DNA from: Macrophomina tecta
Lineage: Eukaryota > Ascomycota > Dothideomycetes > Botryosphaeriales > Botryosphaeriaceae
DNA: 64,000 bases
Assembly: GCA_024180945.1 (NCBI GenBank)
Contig: JAKSGN010000006.1
Coordinates: 3,286,001-3,350,000 of the forward strand
Reading direction: 5' to 3'
The translations under genes and the position numbers were made by a program. Position 1 is the stretch's first letter. The number at the start of each line of letters is the position of its first letter. Positions 36,557 to 46,449 of this stretch are shown piece after piece. Under the pieces are notes generated by a model. The model made no database searches and was not told where the DNA came from. It was given only the letters and a program-made list of their open reading frames with translations.

Positions 36557-38008
36557 GGGGTGGAGGTGGAGGAAGACTTTCGCGTCTCAAACCTCTCCCC
36601 CCTGATCCGTACCAGCAGTCCCGGTAATATGCACAACATTCGGGATATCCCCTGTCACCGTCCGGTCTCTATGGTCGCCCTTCCCTTCTCCTCATCCTCG
36701 TCCTCATCCTCCCCCTCCCCCTTCCTCCTGCTGTTGCTTCTCCTCCCCGCACCACTCCCCTTCCCATCCGAAAAGAAAACTGGGAACAAAAGAAACGGGC
36801 TCTAAACCACAAAAACCAAACCAGGCGCCGCCAACGGCATCGGCGCCGCCCTGGCCCGGCACCTCCACGCCCTGGGCTGCACGTCCCTCACGCTCGGCGA
36901 CATGGACGCCAGCGCCGGGCCCGCCCTCGCCTCATCCCTGCCCGGAGCGACCTTCGTCCGCACCGACGTGCGGCACTACGGCGAGATCGTCTCGCTGTTC
37001 AAAGCCGCCAAGGCGGCGTACGGCAGAGTCGACGCGGCGGTGGCGTGCGCGGGCTTGTTGGAGCGGGGCGGGTGGTTTGAAGAGGCAGGGCTAACGGAGG
37101 AGGGCGTGGAGACGGAGCCGGAGGGCGGGACGGTGGAAGTGAATTTGTGGGGCGGGTTGAGTTTTGCGAGGGTGGCGTGTGGGTATTTGAATCGGGGTGG
37201 TGGCGGTGGAGGAGGAGAAGGAAGGGGTGGAGATAGGGCGTTGCTGTTGGTAAGCAGTGCGGCGGGGTTCAGGGAGAGTCCGGGGTTGCCGGTCTATCAG
37301 GTGGGTTTTCTTTCCGTCTCTGCCCTTTTCTCGTCTTGCTCGGCTTTTCTATCGTTATCGGTCTACACGGCTGTATATGTTTCTTCCTCCCTCGGAGTTT
37401 GTCGATTTGCACAGTATGTGTATGTGGGTGGGTGGATGGGGGAGAACGCCCAAGAGCACGGGAGATTGTTTTCCTTTTCTTCTTTTTTTTTTAAGAGAAA
37501 AAAAAGAAAAGGGGTGATTTTTGGAGATAATTTCCTTGGGTCTAGAGACGCCCCTCTCTTCTGTTTCTCCCGAAAATAGACATCTCAATTTCTATGGATA
37601 GCGGAACTATTTTCTTACTAATCTACACAGACGACCAAGACCGCCCTCCTGGGTCTCTCGCGCAACCTCTCCCTCGCGCTCTTCCCCACCGCCGGCATCC
37701 GCACCAACGTCATTCTTCCCGCGATGACAGAAACCGCCATGGTCGGCCCCGCCGCGCAACTCTTCCGCTCTGCCGGCCTCGCCGTCAATTCGCCAGAGGA
37801 CGTCGCAAAGTTCATGGTCGATATGATTGCGCGTAAAGAGAGGAACGGCAAGCCGCTCAATGGACTGGCGGTGTATGTGGAGGGGGGACGTGGGTGGGAG
37901 ATTGAGGAGGGGCTGAAGCGGACGATGGGTGAGTGGTTGGGAGAGGAGCCGGTGCGGAGGATCGAGGAGGACAGGAGGTTCGTGGAAGCGGGGCTGTGGG
38001 GGAAATAG
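36321..38008 (+). CDS. Short-chain dehydrogenase/reductase (15-PGDH-like)
   Basis: Three exons (36321-36411, 36825-37300, 37631-38008) join in frame to 314 residues. The classical SDR pattern is present. The cofactor loop is GAANGIG, split across intron 1. GDMDAS after the second strand has an Asp that suggests NAD preference. VACAGLLERGG stands for the NNAG region, SSAAG holds the catalytic Ser, and YQTTK is the YxxxK active site, placed exactly at the second intron junction. The C-terminus resembles fungal 15-hydroxyprostaglandin dehydrogenase-like SDRs. The natural substrate is unknown, probably a secondary alcohol or ketone. Both introns are unusually long for this window (413 and 330 bp). 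Intron 1 carries an (AG)20 microsatellite. A Gly/Glu run (RGGGGGGGEGRGG) sits before the catalytic Ser strand and probably forms an expanded surface loop. Confidence 0.88.
36513..36553. repeat. (AG)20 microsatellite inside SDR intron 1
   Basis: Uninterrupted AG dinucleotide repeat of about 20 units, within the 413-bp first intron of the SDR gene. A C/T-rich run (TCCTCGTCCTCATCC-like) follows at about 36690-36770. Such a run is a likely length polymorphism between isolates. Confidence 0.95.
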
Positions 38009-39592
38009 CGGGATGGGGGTGTTCAGCTGTGGCTTGGGAGAGCGGGCGAGAGGGGATAGTAGATGAAGAGAAGTGATAAGAAGCGCTGTGGTTATCTGGA
38101 GGCATCGCGTTCGCATGACTTGAGCGGGGGAACAGTGAGAGAGGGGGGAGTATTGCAATTTCAGAGAGCCACAATATCTCATTTTCTCATTTTACTTTGT
38201 GCGGGCGTGGGAGGTGGCTGACAGCTGTCAGTCCAGTATGTTAATTGGTGTTTGGTGACGGGAAGTGGCCCATCACGAGCAGTCACGTGACTGTAGCCCG
38301 TCTTGGGGTCTTTGCGTGGCAGAGCATGGCGTCCAATTGCAGCGCCGTGCCAGCCTTGGCTGCTTGGGCTCCAGCTGACCAGAATGACCAAAGAGGTCAA
38401 TGGCATCCCCAGGTCGTAATGGTGGCCAACGTCGATACAAGCTTCTCCGGGTGGGCGCCTCGTACCCACCCGGCCCAGAAGGGTGCTGATGGTGGCGAAT
38501 GCCCGGCAGTTCAGATGCACGGTCCAGGCGTTTACTCATCCGCGCGGAATCAACCCGGTGACTGAGGGTCACAGTGAAGCTGCGAGGCTCTGGAGTCGCG
38601 GCCAGATATGAGAGAGAGGTAGGTGCTGGGCGAAAAACGGGACAGACGCGCCAAGCTGGCTGGAAGGGTTCGAGACCGTGCTGAAACTTGCAGGCCGCAT
38701 CTGAGCTAGCTTGTGGGTTATTTGTGACTCGATGGAGTTGTGAGAGAGAAAAGGCTGGCTCAGAGGCGGGCGATGATAAGTCGATAAGGCAGAAACGGGC
38801 GGGCCAATCACAGCGCGGCGAGCAAATCAGGGTCGCCGTCATCGGCCGCCAACGGGTGCTCCGTATCTTAGCCTTCTCTTGATCTCTGGCGTGCGAGGCC
38901 GTCAACAGCCATGCCCCCTCGGCTCCGCCTTGTGCTCTCTTGATCAGCCTGGAGCAATGCTTCGTCGCGCGCTTCGTCGAGCTCTCCTGTGGCTTTGGCT
39001 TCGGCTCGATCCCCAGCACCCGCACCGCAGCCAAAGCCAGATGCTGCTCTTGTTTGCCGGAACATGCAATGCCCACGGTTTTCCTTTGCTTTTGCCGTGC
39101 TCACACACGTGCCTTTCCCAGCCGTTTGGTGCAAGCGTTGACTAAAGGGTGCGCCTTATCGCTGGAAGCCCCATGCAAACCCCCAGCCTTTCCCTTATCT
39201 CTGCCACAGCACGATTGTGCTCCTGCAACGCAAATCTCTCCGCACCGCTCACTACATCGGCAGGCCGAATCAGCGCCCGCCCCGAGGAGAAAGCCTGACC
39301 CTTGGCCTGCCTTTGATTCACTGACCCGGACACAATGTCAGTCCGCCGTGCACGCACACCCCATGCCCGCTCGCCGCCCGCCGCCGCCCTGGCTGCGATC
39401 TTCGGGCACCGGGGTAGGCGCTGTCTTTTTCTTCTCTGTCCGCGGCCTTAAGCTTGATTCGTACCAGCGGGAGAATGGGCTCTTGGTGTACCATATATTA
39501 CTGCGCCCGCACTCAGCACTCGTCGGATCTGTTTGGGTTGCTCTCTGTCTCTCCGCACCGACACGAAACCTTGAGGACGAAATCGAGCCACC
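38009..39592. promoter_or_regulatory. DUR3 upstream region with GATA-factor sites
   Basis: About 1.58 kb separate the SDR stop from the urea transporter start. HGATAR sites, the target of the nitrogen regulator AreA/NIT2, occur as TGATAAG at 38774-38780 and CGATAAG at 38782-38788 (a tight tandem pair), and in reverse orientation as CTTATCG at 39155-39161 and CTTATCT at 39194-39200. All lie within about 820 bp of the ATG. Nitrogen-repressible expression is known for urea permease genes in fungi, so this fits. Binding is inferred only. No supportable gene lies here. A short frame starting at 38958 (MLRRALRRALLWLWLRL) could be an upstream frame in the leader. Confidence 0.5.
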
Positions 39593-42243
39593 ATGGCCTT
39601 GACAACGGGTGAACCGCCGCTCAGCCAGGCCACGGGCTATGGCGTCATTATTGGCCTGGGCTTTGCCTTTGCGTGAGTTCTGAATTGCGCGGGGACGCAA
39701 TGTGCTCAGTCTCTGACGTTGATTCCGTCGTAGCTTCGGTATGATCCTGACGACTTTCGTCCTAAAGAGGTATGTCGAGCCGTCACCTACATCCTGCAAA
39801 TTTCCTCTATTACAAACGGACGAGAATGTGCCTTCATGGCCGGGGCCGTCCGATCAATCTTGGGGCCTTCAATGTTCGTGCCTTAAAGGCTGGCTTGAGA
39901 TCTCTCCGCTTTACTGCCCAGTCCTTGTGTACTCTTTGCAAGAGCTATCAAAATCTCGAGCTCCGTCCTTGGGGATTTGAAGCTAACTGTTCAATTGCAG
40001 ATACAACAATGAGCTTCAAACGAGTGAAATGTTCAGCACCGCTGGAAGGACAGTCAAATCGGGCCTGGTCGCTTCCGCTGTGGTGTCATCATGGACGTGG
40101 GCGGCCACGTTGCTGCAGTCGTCTGGCGTTGCTTACAACTAGTGAGTTTTCCACCGTTTTCACGCATTGATCAGGTTACTAATAATTATCAGTGGTGTTT
40201 CCGGACCGTTCTGGTATGCTTCCGGAGCTACTGTGCAAATTATCCTCTTCGCCACTCTAGCCATTGAACTCAAGCGGAGAGCACCAAATGCCCATACCTT
40301 CCTTGAGGTGATTAGGGCTCGCTATGGCGCTGTCACCCACATCGTCTTCATGGTTTTCGGTCTTATGACCAATATCCTGGTAACGGCTATGCTTCTCACT
40401 GGTGGCTCTGCAGTAGTCACTGCTCTGACGGGCGTGCCCACTGCCGCGGCTTGCTTCCTGCTCCCAGTTGGCGTGGTGTTGTACACCATGTTCGGCGGTA
40501 TTAAGGTTTGTGAGAGGCATCCTGGATACCCTGGACTTACTGCTAACTGTTCATTAAGGCAACCTTTTTGACGGACTATGCTCATACTGTGGTCATTCTC
40601 GTCATCATTTTCGTGTTCGCCTTCACGACATACGCCACCAACGATATCCTCGGCAGCCCTGGCCGCGTTTATGATCTTTTGGTCGAGGCGTCCAAGCGCC
40701 ATCCGATCGAAGGCAATTCTGAGGGTAGTTATCTCACCATGCGGTCCAAAGAGGGTGCCATTTTTTTCGTCATCAACATTGTTGGAAACTTTGGCACTGT
40801 TTTCTGCGACAACGGTACGTGTACCTGGTCATAAATTCACAACCGCGAGGCTTATTAACATTGTGTAGGATACTACAACAAGGCCATTGCTGCAAGCCCT
40901 GTCCACGCGCTTCCCGGTTATATCATGGGTGGTCTCAGCTGGTTCGCCATCCCCTGGCTCGCCGCCACGACCATGGGACTCGCCGCTATCGCGCTGGAGA
41001 GCAACCCAGTCTTCCCGACTTACCCGAACCGTATGGACCCTGCTGATGTCTCTGCCGGACTTGTACTTCCTGAAGCGGCAGTTGCTATGCTTGGTAGCGG
41101 TGGTGCGGCGGGCACTCTCTTGCTCATCTTCATGGCCGTGACTTCCGCAATGTCTGCGGAACTAATTGCTGTATCTTCCATCTTCACCTATGATCTGTAC
41201 CAAACGTACTTCAACCCACAGGCCACCGGCAAGCAGTTGATCTACATGTCTCACTCGATGGTCGTTGGATTTGCGATCGCCATGGCGTCTTTCAGCACTG
41301 GGTTGTACTATGCTGGGTAAGTTCTCTAGGCTCGTTTCAGTCACCAGCTCCAGCTGACACCGGCGTCCAGTATTTCCATGGGCTACCTCTACCTGCTCAT
41401 GGGCGTCATCATCTCCTCCGCAGTGCTCCCGGCAAGCCTGACGCTCATGTGGAGCAAGCAAAACTGGGCCGCCGCGACCTTTTCCCCGCCTCTCGGCCTC
41501 GTCTGCTCCCTCGTCGCCTGGCTTGTTACCGCCAAGAAGCAATACGGCACCCTCACCGTCGAGACCACCGGCGCAAAGTAAGCACTCTCTCTCTCCGTGT
41601 CCCCCATCCCTCTCAGCCCCACCACAAAAATATGCTGACTGACATCCCAACCCACAGCAACCCCATGCTCGCCGGCAACGTCGTCGCACTGCTCTCCCCG
41701 CTCATCTTCATCCCCGTCCTCACCCTCGTCTTCAAGCCCCAAAACTACGACTGGCTATCAATGAAGGCCATCCGCAAGGCCGACGACCACGACCTCGCCG
41801 CCTCAGCGCACGTCGACCTCGAACTCGTCCCCGGCGCCACGCACGCTTCTGCCGAAGAAGAGGCCGCCGAGCAGGCCAAGCTCAAACGCGCCTCGCGCAT
41901 CGCCCGCGGCTTGACGGCTTTCATGACCATCTCGTTCCTCGTCCTGTGGCCCATGCCGATGTATGGGACTGGATATGTCTTCTCGAAGCCGTTTTTCACC
42001 GGCTGGGTCGTTGTGGGCATTCTGTGGCTGTTTTGCAGCAGTGCGTGTGTCGGAATCTATCCGCTGTGGGAGGGCAGGAGCACGATGAGGAGGACGGCGG
42101 TCGCGATTTGGAGAGATTTGAGGGGCGACAAGAGCGGCGTGGCGAGGGCAGTGCATGGGAAGCCGGCGGTTGTGGTGGAGGGTGTCAGGGGGAGCGGGGA
42201 TGTTACGCCGACGAGTGGGGGGGAGAAGGGACAGAAGCAATGA
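39593..42243 (+). CDS. DUR3: Urea active transporter, DUR3 type (SSS family)
   Basis: Eight exons (39593-39672, 39734-39769, 40001-40141, 40193-40505, 40559-40814, 40869-41316, 41371-41577, 41658-42243) join in frame to 688 residues. Intron lengths are 51 to 231 bp. It belongs to the sodium:solute symporter superfamily, and the order and spacing of helices match Dur3 of yeast and UreA of Aspergillus (about 690-740 residues). Typical segments are [16 protein letters not shown] (helix 1), [17 protein letters not shown] (helix 2), [30 protein letters not shown] and [18 protein letters not shown]. About 15 helices are expected in the plasma membrane. Dur3 proteins import urea with protons. The ATG at 39593 has a good context (GCCACCATGG). 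GATA sites upstream fit nitrogen control. The C-terminal tail is Gly/Val/Arg-rich and poorly conserved. Confidence 0.96.
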
Positions 42244-42562
42244 GAGAGGCAAAGCGAGGTGGAGTGGTGGGGAAGAGGCTTTTCGCAGATACCAAGGCGG
42301 TTTTTGTGATTATGATAAGATATGTGAACTCCCATGAGACGGCGGCTTGATTGTGACATTTTGTGTGATTCACCCAAGGCACTTCTCCCACGATGTCACT
42401 CGCCAAGTAATACATTCAGACGCTGGTGCAACGCCATTCTTCCTGGCCGTTATTGTGGATTTCAGGCATGGCAATGGATTTGGCTATTCTCGGTGCTTAA
42501 ATGGCAGATCGACGCAAAAAAAAAAAAAAAAAGTACCAGATAGTATAACATGTGTACTAAAC
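42244..42562. other. Region between DUR3 and the TIR element
   Basis: About 320 bp that should contain the DUR3 3' untranslated region. An A16 run at about 42517-42532 lies just before the left arm of the TIR element. No gene is seen. Confidence 0.6.
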
Positions 42563-43186
42563 GCGTGCAATCTAGCAAATTGCACACTCACGGCATAAAA
42601 TATACACCTGTTAAGCCACGTGTTAGTCTCGTACAGCGGTGCTCGCTTTATTCTTAAGCTTATATTCTGCTTCTCCGCCCCTCCACCGTGGCGGAGCGGA
42701 ACATTCTATTATGGCTCGACTCAAACGTATGTATTCTATTCTCTTTCTCCTTCTGCTCCGCCTGTATCTTCTCTTATTCCCTAAATTCTCCCGTTTTATT
42801 TCTTTCTTAGAGGAATAAGACGAATAAGAGGAAGAGAAAGGGAGGAGAAAGGGAGGAGAAGGAGGAGGAGAATGGAGAGAGGATGTGCACGAATATAAAT
42901 CCTTATACTACACGAGTCTCAGCCGATCGTGAGCCGCTTATCCGTGCCGCCTTACCCGGGCGGAAATTACGTGGCGAAAGCCTTTGTCCAGGAGGCGGAC
43001 TAAGTGGTGAGCTAGGGATGGAGAGACTTGAAGAACTCTATGCATTAGTGGCTGTCGATCTCTGTGTTTCCCCTGGTTAGAGGTGTACAAACTGGTACGC
43101 TTTTACCGTATTAGGTGAAGTGCATATGCATGGCTTAACAGGTGTGTGTTTCATGCCACGAATGTGCGATCTGCTACATTGCACGC
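42563..43186. mobile_element. TIR element, 624 bp with 56-bp inverted arms
   Basis: The arms at 42563-42618 and 43131-43186 are inverted repeats matching at 47 of 56 positions. They include a perfect inner block (ACACCTGTTAAGCCA) and a near-perfect outer end (GCGTGCAAT). Eight of the nine differences are transitions, which is the pattern left by RIP or by old age. The arm itself contains a small fold-back (GTGCAAT / ATTGCAC). Inside are a short ATG-started stretch at 42711 (ATGGCTCGACTCAAAC followed by GTATGT), a pyrimidine-rich then purine-rich block at 42740-42870, and a 66-codon open frame at 42883-43080. No transposase is recognisable, so it is probably non-autonomous. I could not define the target-site duplication. 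The superfamily is unassigned. Confidence 0.72.
42883..43080 (+). CDS. Small reading frame inside the TIR element
   Basis: ATG at 42883, 65 residues (MCTNINPYTTRVSADREP...), ending 50 bp before the right arm of the TIR element. The frame is open upstream through a Lys/Arg/Glu-rich stretch from the purine-rich block, so the real start could lie earlier, perhaps after an intron that begins at the GTATGT near 42727. My attempts to splice the ATG at 42711 to this frame failed on reading phase. No family is recognised. It could be a captured host fragment or chance. Confidence 0.25.
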   Translation: MCTNINPYTTRVSADREPLIRAALPGRKLRGESLCPGGGLSGELGMERLEELYALVAVDLCVSPG

Positions 43187-44478
43187 AAAGAGGGCATCTC
43201 GGGTTTGCCGCAAAAGGTACAATGGAAGGTAGGCGCCGGCCGGTATGTAGCCTTTTTGGCATAGCTGCACGGCATCCATGACTGTAGCAGTCGAGTCAAT
43301 GTCCACACTTGAGTGTAGTTCAATATTCTACATATTTACCTGGACACGCCGGATAGCACGCTCCAGAAGGATCCGGTCTCTGTAAGTTTTCCATGCCATG
43401 GTGGCTTTCTCGAGTCTCAGGCAGGCGCATGCAAATGCGAAGAGCAGCCATGAGTTCATCTTCGGCTATGCCTGTGTGGTGGAGGGCTTTATATGGAAAG
43501 ATTTCAATGCGAACGCCTTGCCAGTCTTCGATCGCTTGTATGTGAAACGAGCAGAAGAGCCCTGCTGGGCTTCCGCATCCCCAGAAGACACTAGTCTGCC
43601 ACGTTCGTCTCATCACCTCAATCGGAGAGCTACCCAGGCTCGCCTTCAGACTTTCAGAGACCTGCAAGGCATCATCAGCGCCGCCATATATCCTCTACCC
43701 GCTCATCCGCCTGCATTAGCCAAAACCCACACCACCGGCAGGCCGGCATCATCACCTGCCTTGAATTCCTCGCCCACTACAGCATCCCGTTGCCATGGAC
43801 AGCTCGATGCCGATGTCGGGCTGTTTTTCAGCGTGTCGGCGCAGCAATGCTTTTTGTGAAGGGTTGATTGGGCCTGTTTTTGATATGTGCGCACCAAATC
43901 ATATCTTAACATTCCATACATGCGCACATGCTACCCTACATGCCAATGAACTCTTGGCGGTAATTTCGATAACGACGAGCAGTCTTGGCGAGATAAACAG
44001 GAGCCCGAAGAGAAATAAAATTTCCATTATGATGAGGGTCAATGGATTCGTGCACATATTGCTCCAAACACGCCCTTTACCTCCGTGTGTTAAAGTGGAA
44101 CAACACGATCAAGCGAGTGTGCCAATTCAGTATCCTGCACACTCTCGTGTCCTTTTTTTTCCCCCCCCTTTTTCTTCGGGCCTAGCCAGATTGAATCTGA
44201 GTGCCACGAGGGAAGGCAAACTAACGCGGAGCATTTTCCGATAAGTGCCCGTTCGGTACAAAGAGTTTGTGGTCTTGAAGTATTGATCTGCATGTTTCTG
44301 TCGCCTGCACACGTCGCATTCGTATATTCGCATCCTCTTATCTAGTTCGGTTGCGTGATCAAAAAGGTATACACTGGAATGGAAAAGTTGGGTTCGTCAG
44401 GTGCTTGAGGACGGTACAAGAAGGGCTCATCGTCCAGAACAGAACCCAACTCTCGTCTACACTTCGTTTTTTCGGGCC
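43187..44478. other. Intergenic region with a possible minus-strand coding trace
   Basis: No secure gene. On the minus strand, about 43655-43320 reads like protein (EVMRRTWQTSVFWGCGSPAG, FPYKALHHTGIAEDELMAAL). It is preceded by a splice-acceptor-like TTGCAG and ends at a TAA or TAG near 43320. A second coding-like piece lies at about 43840-43740 in another frame. I could not join them or find a start. They may be exons of a small gene or relic fragments. The last 100 bp should be the leader of the acyltransferase gene. Confidence 0.35.
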
Positions 44479-46074
44479 ATGAATTGGCAAAAGCTCCTGG
44501 CGCTGGGCCCATCCGGTCCTGCGTTTCCGCGCGCCCTGTGGTCGAAGCCGATAAAAGACGTTTCGACCACAGCCTGGGTTGACGGTGTGCGCGGACTGGC
44601 AGCGCTCATTGTGACCGTCAACCACCTTGCCTGGCACGTGATAGGACCATTATTCCAAGGCTACAAGGCTTTCCCGCCGGAAGAACACTCGTCCATCTTC
44701 CAGCTGCCTGGGCTGCGCATCATCTTCGGGGCGCGCGCCATGGTCCCTCTCTTCTTCGTCATCTCAGGCTACTGCATCTCACTCTCCTCCATCCGCGCGC
44801 GGAACGCCATCCACGACACCACAACGGACGCAACCACCGCCGCCGCCGCCGCCGCCGCCGCCCTCCTCAGCACCCTCTCCAACACCGTCTTCCGGCGCGC
44901 CATCCGCCTCATGATGCCCGTGCTAGCCATAACGCTGCTCTCGCAGCTCGTCTACGCGCTGGGCGGCTACTCGGCGTGGCCGTTGCGCGACGACCGCGAC
45001 ACGCTGCCGACGGGGGCCAGCCAGTCGTCGCCGCTGGCGCACGCCGCGTACCTCGTCGCGTACTGGGGCAGCCTCTTCGACCAGGTGCTGACGGGCAGGC
45101 GCTGCGCCGGCACCGGCTCGCGCGACTGCCCCGTCGGCCTCAACGGGCAGGTGTGGACGATCCCGCTCGAGCTGCGCGGCTCGCTGCTCGTCTACCTGTG
45201 CGTGCTGGGGCTGGCGCGCGTGCGGCACGCGCCCCGCGTGTGGGCGCTGGCGGCGCTGGCGGCGGCGATGCTGGCGCGCGCGTGGTGGGAGGCCGCGACG
45301 TTCGTGGCCGGGCTGCTGATCGCGGAGGTGACCCAGGGCGGCGGCGGCGGCAGCAGCACTGCCAGCGCCGTCGCTGAAGGAGGCTGTGCGAGGAGGGGAG
45401 GTGTCGAGCAGGGAGAGGACCTGCTGCTGGCGGTGGTGTCGCCGTCATGCCCCCCTTCCTCGCCGCTCGCCCCTGCCGCCTGGCGTCCGCGTTGGTATCG
45501 CGACCACTGCCAGCGCCGGCGGCCCGGCCTGCGGGCAGGCAAGCGCCGGCGGAATGCGGCTACCGCAGTGCTCGCCTTCGTCGGTGTGTGGCTCCTCTGC
45601 TTCCCGAACGACCCGGACGTGCTCGGGGGCTACGGCCCTTGCTACGACTTCCTCTTCACGCGCCTGGCGCCCGCTCGCTGGCTCGTGGGCGACGGGCCGC
45701 CGCGCGCCGAGTTCTGCTGGCGCGCAGTGGGGGGTATGGCGTTCGTGGCGGCGCTGGCGGGCGACGGCGCCTGGAGCGCGCTGCTGCGCCGCCCCTTCTC
45801 CAGCGCGGCAGCTCAGTACTTTGGCCGCATCTCTTTTATGCTGTATCTGGTGCACATCATGGTCTTCGAGTCCCTGCTGCTGAGACTGCAGTTGCCGCTG
45901 ACGCTCGTCTTGGGGGCGGACAGGCGTGGGTTGGCAGGAGGCATCGCGAGGATAACGCTGTTGCCGCTCGTGTTCTGGTTATCGGAGGTTTTGGTTGAGG
46001 TTGTGGACAAGAGGTCCGTTGCTTGGGCGAAGCGCTTGTCGGAGAGCTGGTTGGCCATCCCGCCGGGTAGATGA
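44479..46074 (+). CDS. Acyltransferase 3 family membrane protein
   Basis: Single exon. I start at the ATG at 44479 (MNWQKLLALGPSG), giving 531 residues. The frame extends 26 codons upstream but only from a GTG. The family signature opens the core: VDGVRGLAALIVTVNHLAWH (the His is the likely catalytic base). ARAMVPLFFVISGYCISLSS is the FFxxSGF-type second block. About ten membrane helices are expected. The C-terminal pair GRISFMLYLVHIMVFE carries a conserved-looking YLxH motif. Members move acyl groups from CoA or lipid donors onto sugars, lipids or metabolites. No substrate can be named. Two simple insertions are odd: a Thr/Ala run coded by GCC repeats near residue 125 and a Gly/Ser/Ala-rich, very GC-rich loop of about 80 residues in the middle. 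Both probably lie in loops between helices. Confidence 0.86.
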   Translation: MNWQKLLALGPSGPAFPRALWSKPIKDVSTTAWVDGVRGLAALIVTVNHLAWHVIGPLFQGYKAFPPEEHSSIFQLPGLRIIFGARAMVPLFFVISGYCISLSSIRARNAIHDTTTDATTAAAAAAAALLSTLSNTVFRRAIRLMMPVLAITLLSQLVYALGGYSAWPLRDDRDTLPTGASQSSPLAHAAYLVAYWGSLFDQVLTGRRCAGTGSRDCPVGLNGQVWTIPLELRGSLLVYLCVLGLARVRHAPRVWALAALAAAMLARAWWEAATFVAGLLIAEVTQGGGGGSSTASAVAEGGCARRGGVEQGEDLLLAVVSPSCPPSSPLAPAAWRPRWYRDHCQRRRPGLRAGKRRRNAATAVLAFVGVWLLCFPNDPDVLGGYGPCYDFLFTRLAPARWLVGDGPPRAEFCWRAVGGMAFVAALAGDGAWSALLRRPFSSAAAQYFGRISFMLYLVHIMVFESLLLRLQLPLTLVLGADRRGLAGGIARITLLPLVFWLSEVLVEVVDKRSVAWAKRLSESWLAIPPGR

Positions 46075-46449
46075 GGCGCCTCGTCTACATAACCGGGAAG
46101 AGGCAGAAGACGGAATCTATGTATTTAGCCGTGTGGGAAATGTAAGTTGTTAATCTACTCGAGCTCCCCAAGCTAAATAATGAAAATAAGAGTGGAGCGA
46201 ACGCCGTCGTACTGGAGGTCAGGCCACAGTGACGATTCTTGGGCAGACAATATCTCTCACCCAGGCACGCGCCGTGCTACTCGGCAGTAAGCCTTAGAGA
46301 GCTTCAAGGGGCTCTCTAATTGATCTGTTCCATACTCTTAAGAAGTTAAGTTCGATTTCGAGGGGATGACCCAAAGGCTCCTGCCAAGATGCTCCATGTC
46401 TGGAACTCGTCATATTACTTACCCGGCGAGTAAGCGGGATGACCTTAAA
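46075..46449. other. Intergenic region with a short hairpin
   Basis: About 375 bp between the acyltransferase stop and the decayed minus-strand gene. A 9-bp perfect stem with an 8-base loop (TTAGAGAGC / GCTCTCTAA) lies at 46294-46319. Whether it is a transcription or processing signal is not known. No gene is seen. Confidence 0.5.

Noticed and set aside
38273..39076. Minus-strand frame of about 267 codons upstream of DUR3
   Set aside because: No family motif, no splice logic, and it lies in the DUR3 promoter region with overlapping frames on the other strand.
43703..43927. Minus-strand frame of 74 codons near 43.8 kb as an independent gene
   Set aside because: It ends in mid-sequence with no motif and might only be an exon or relic; mentioned under the intergenic entry instead.
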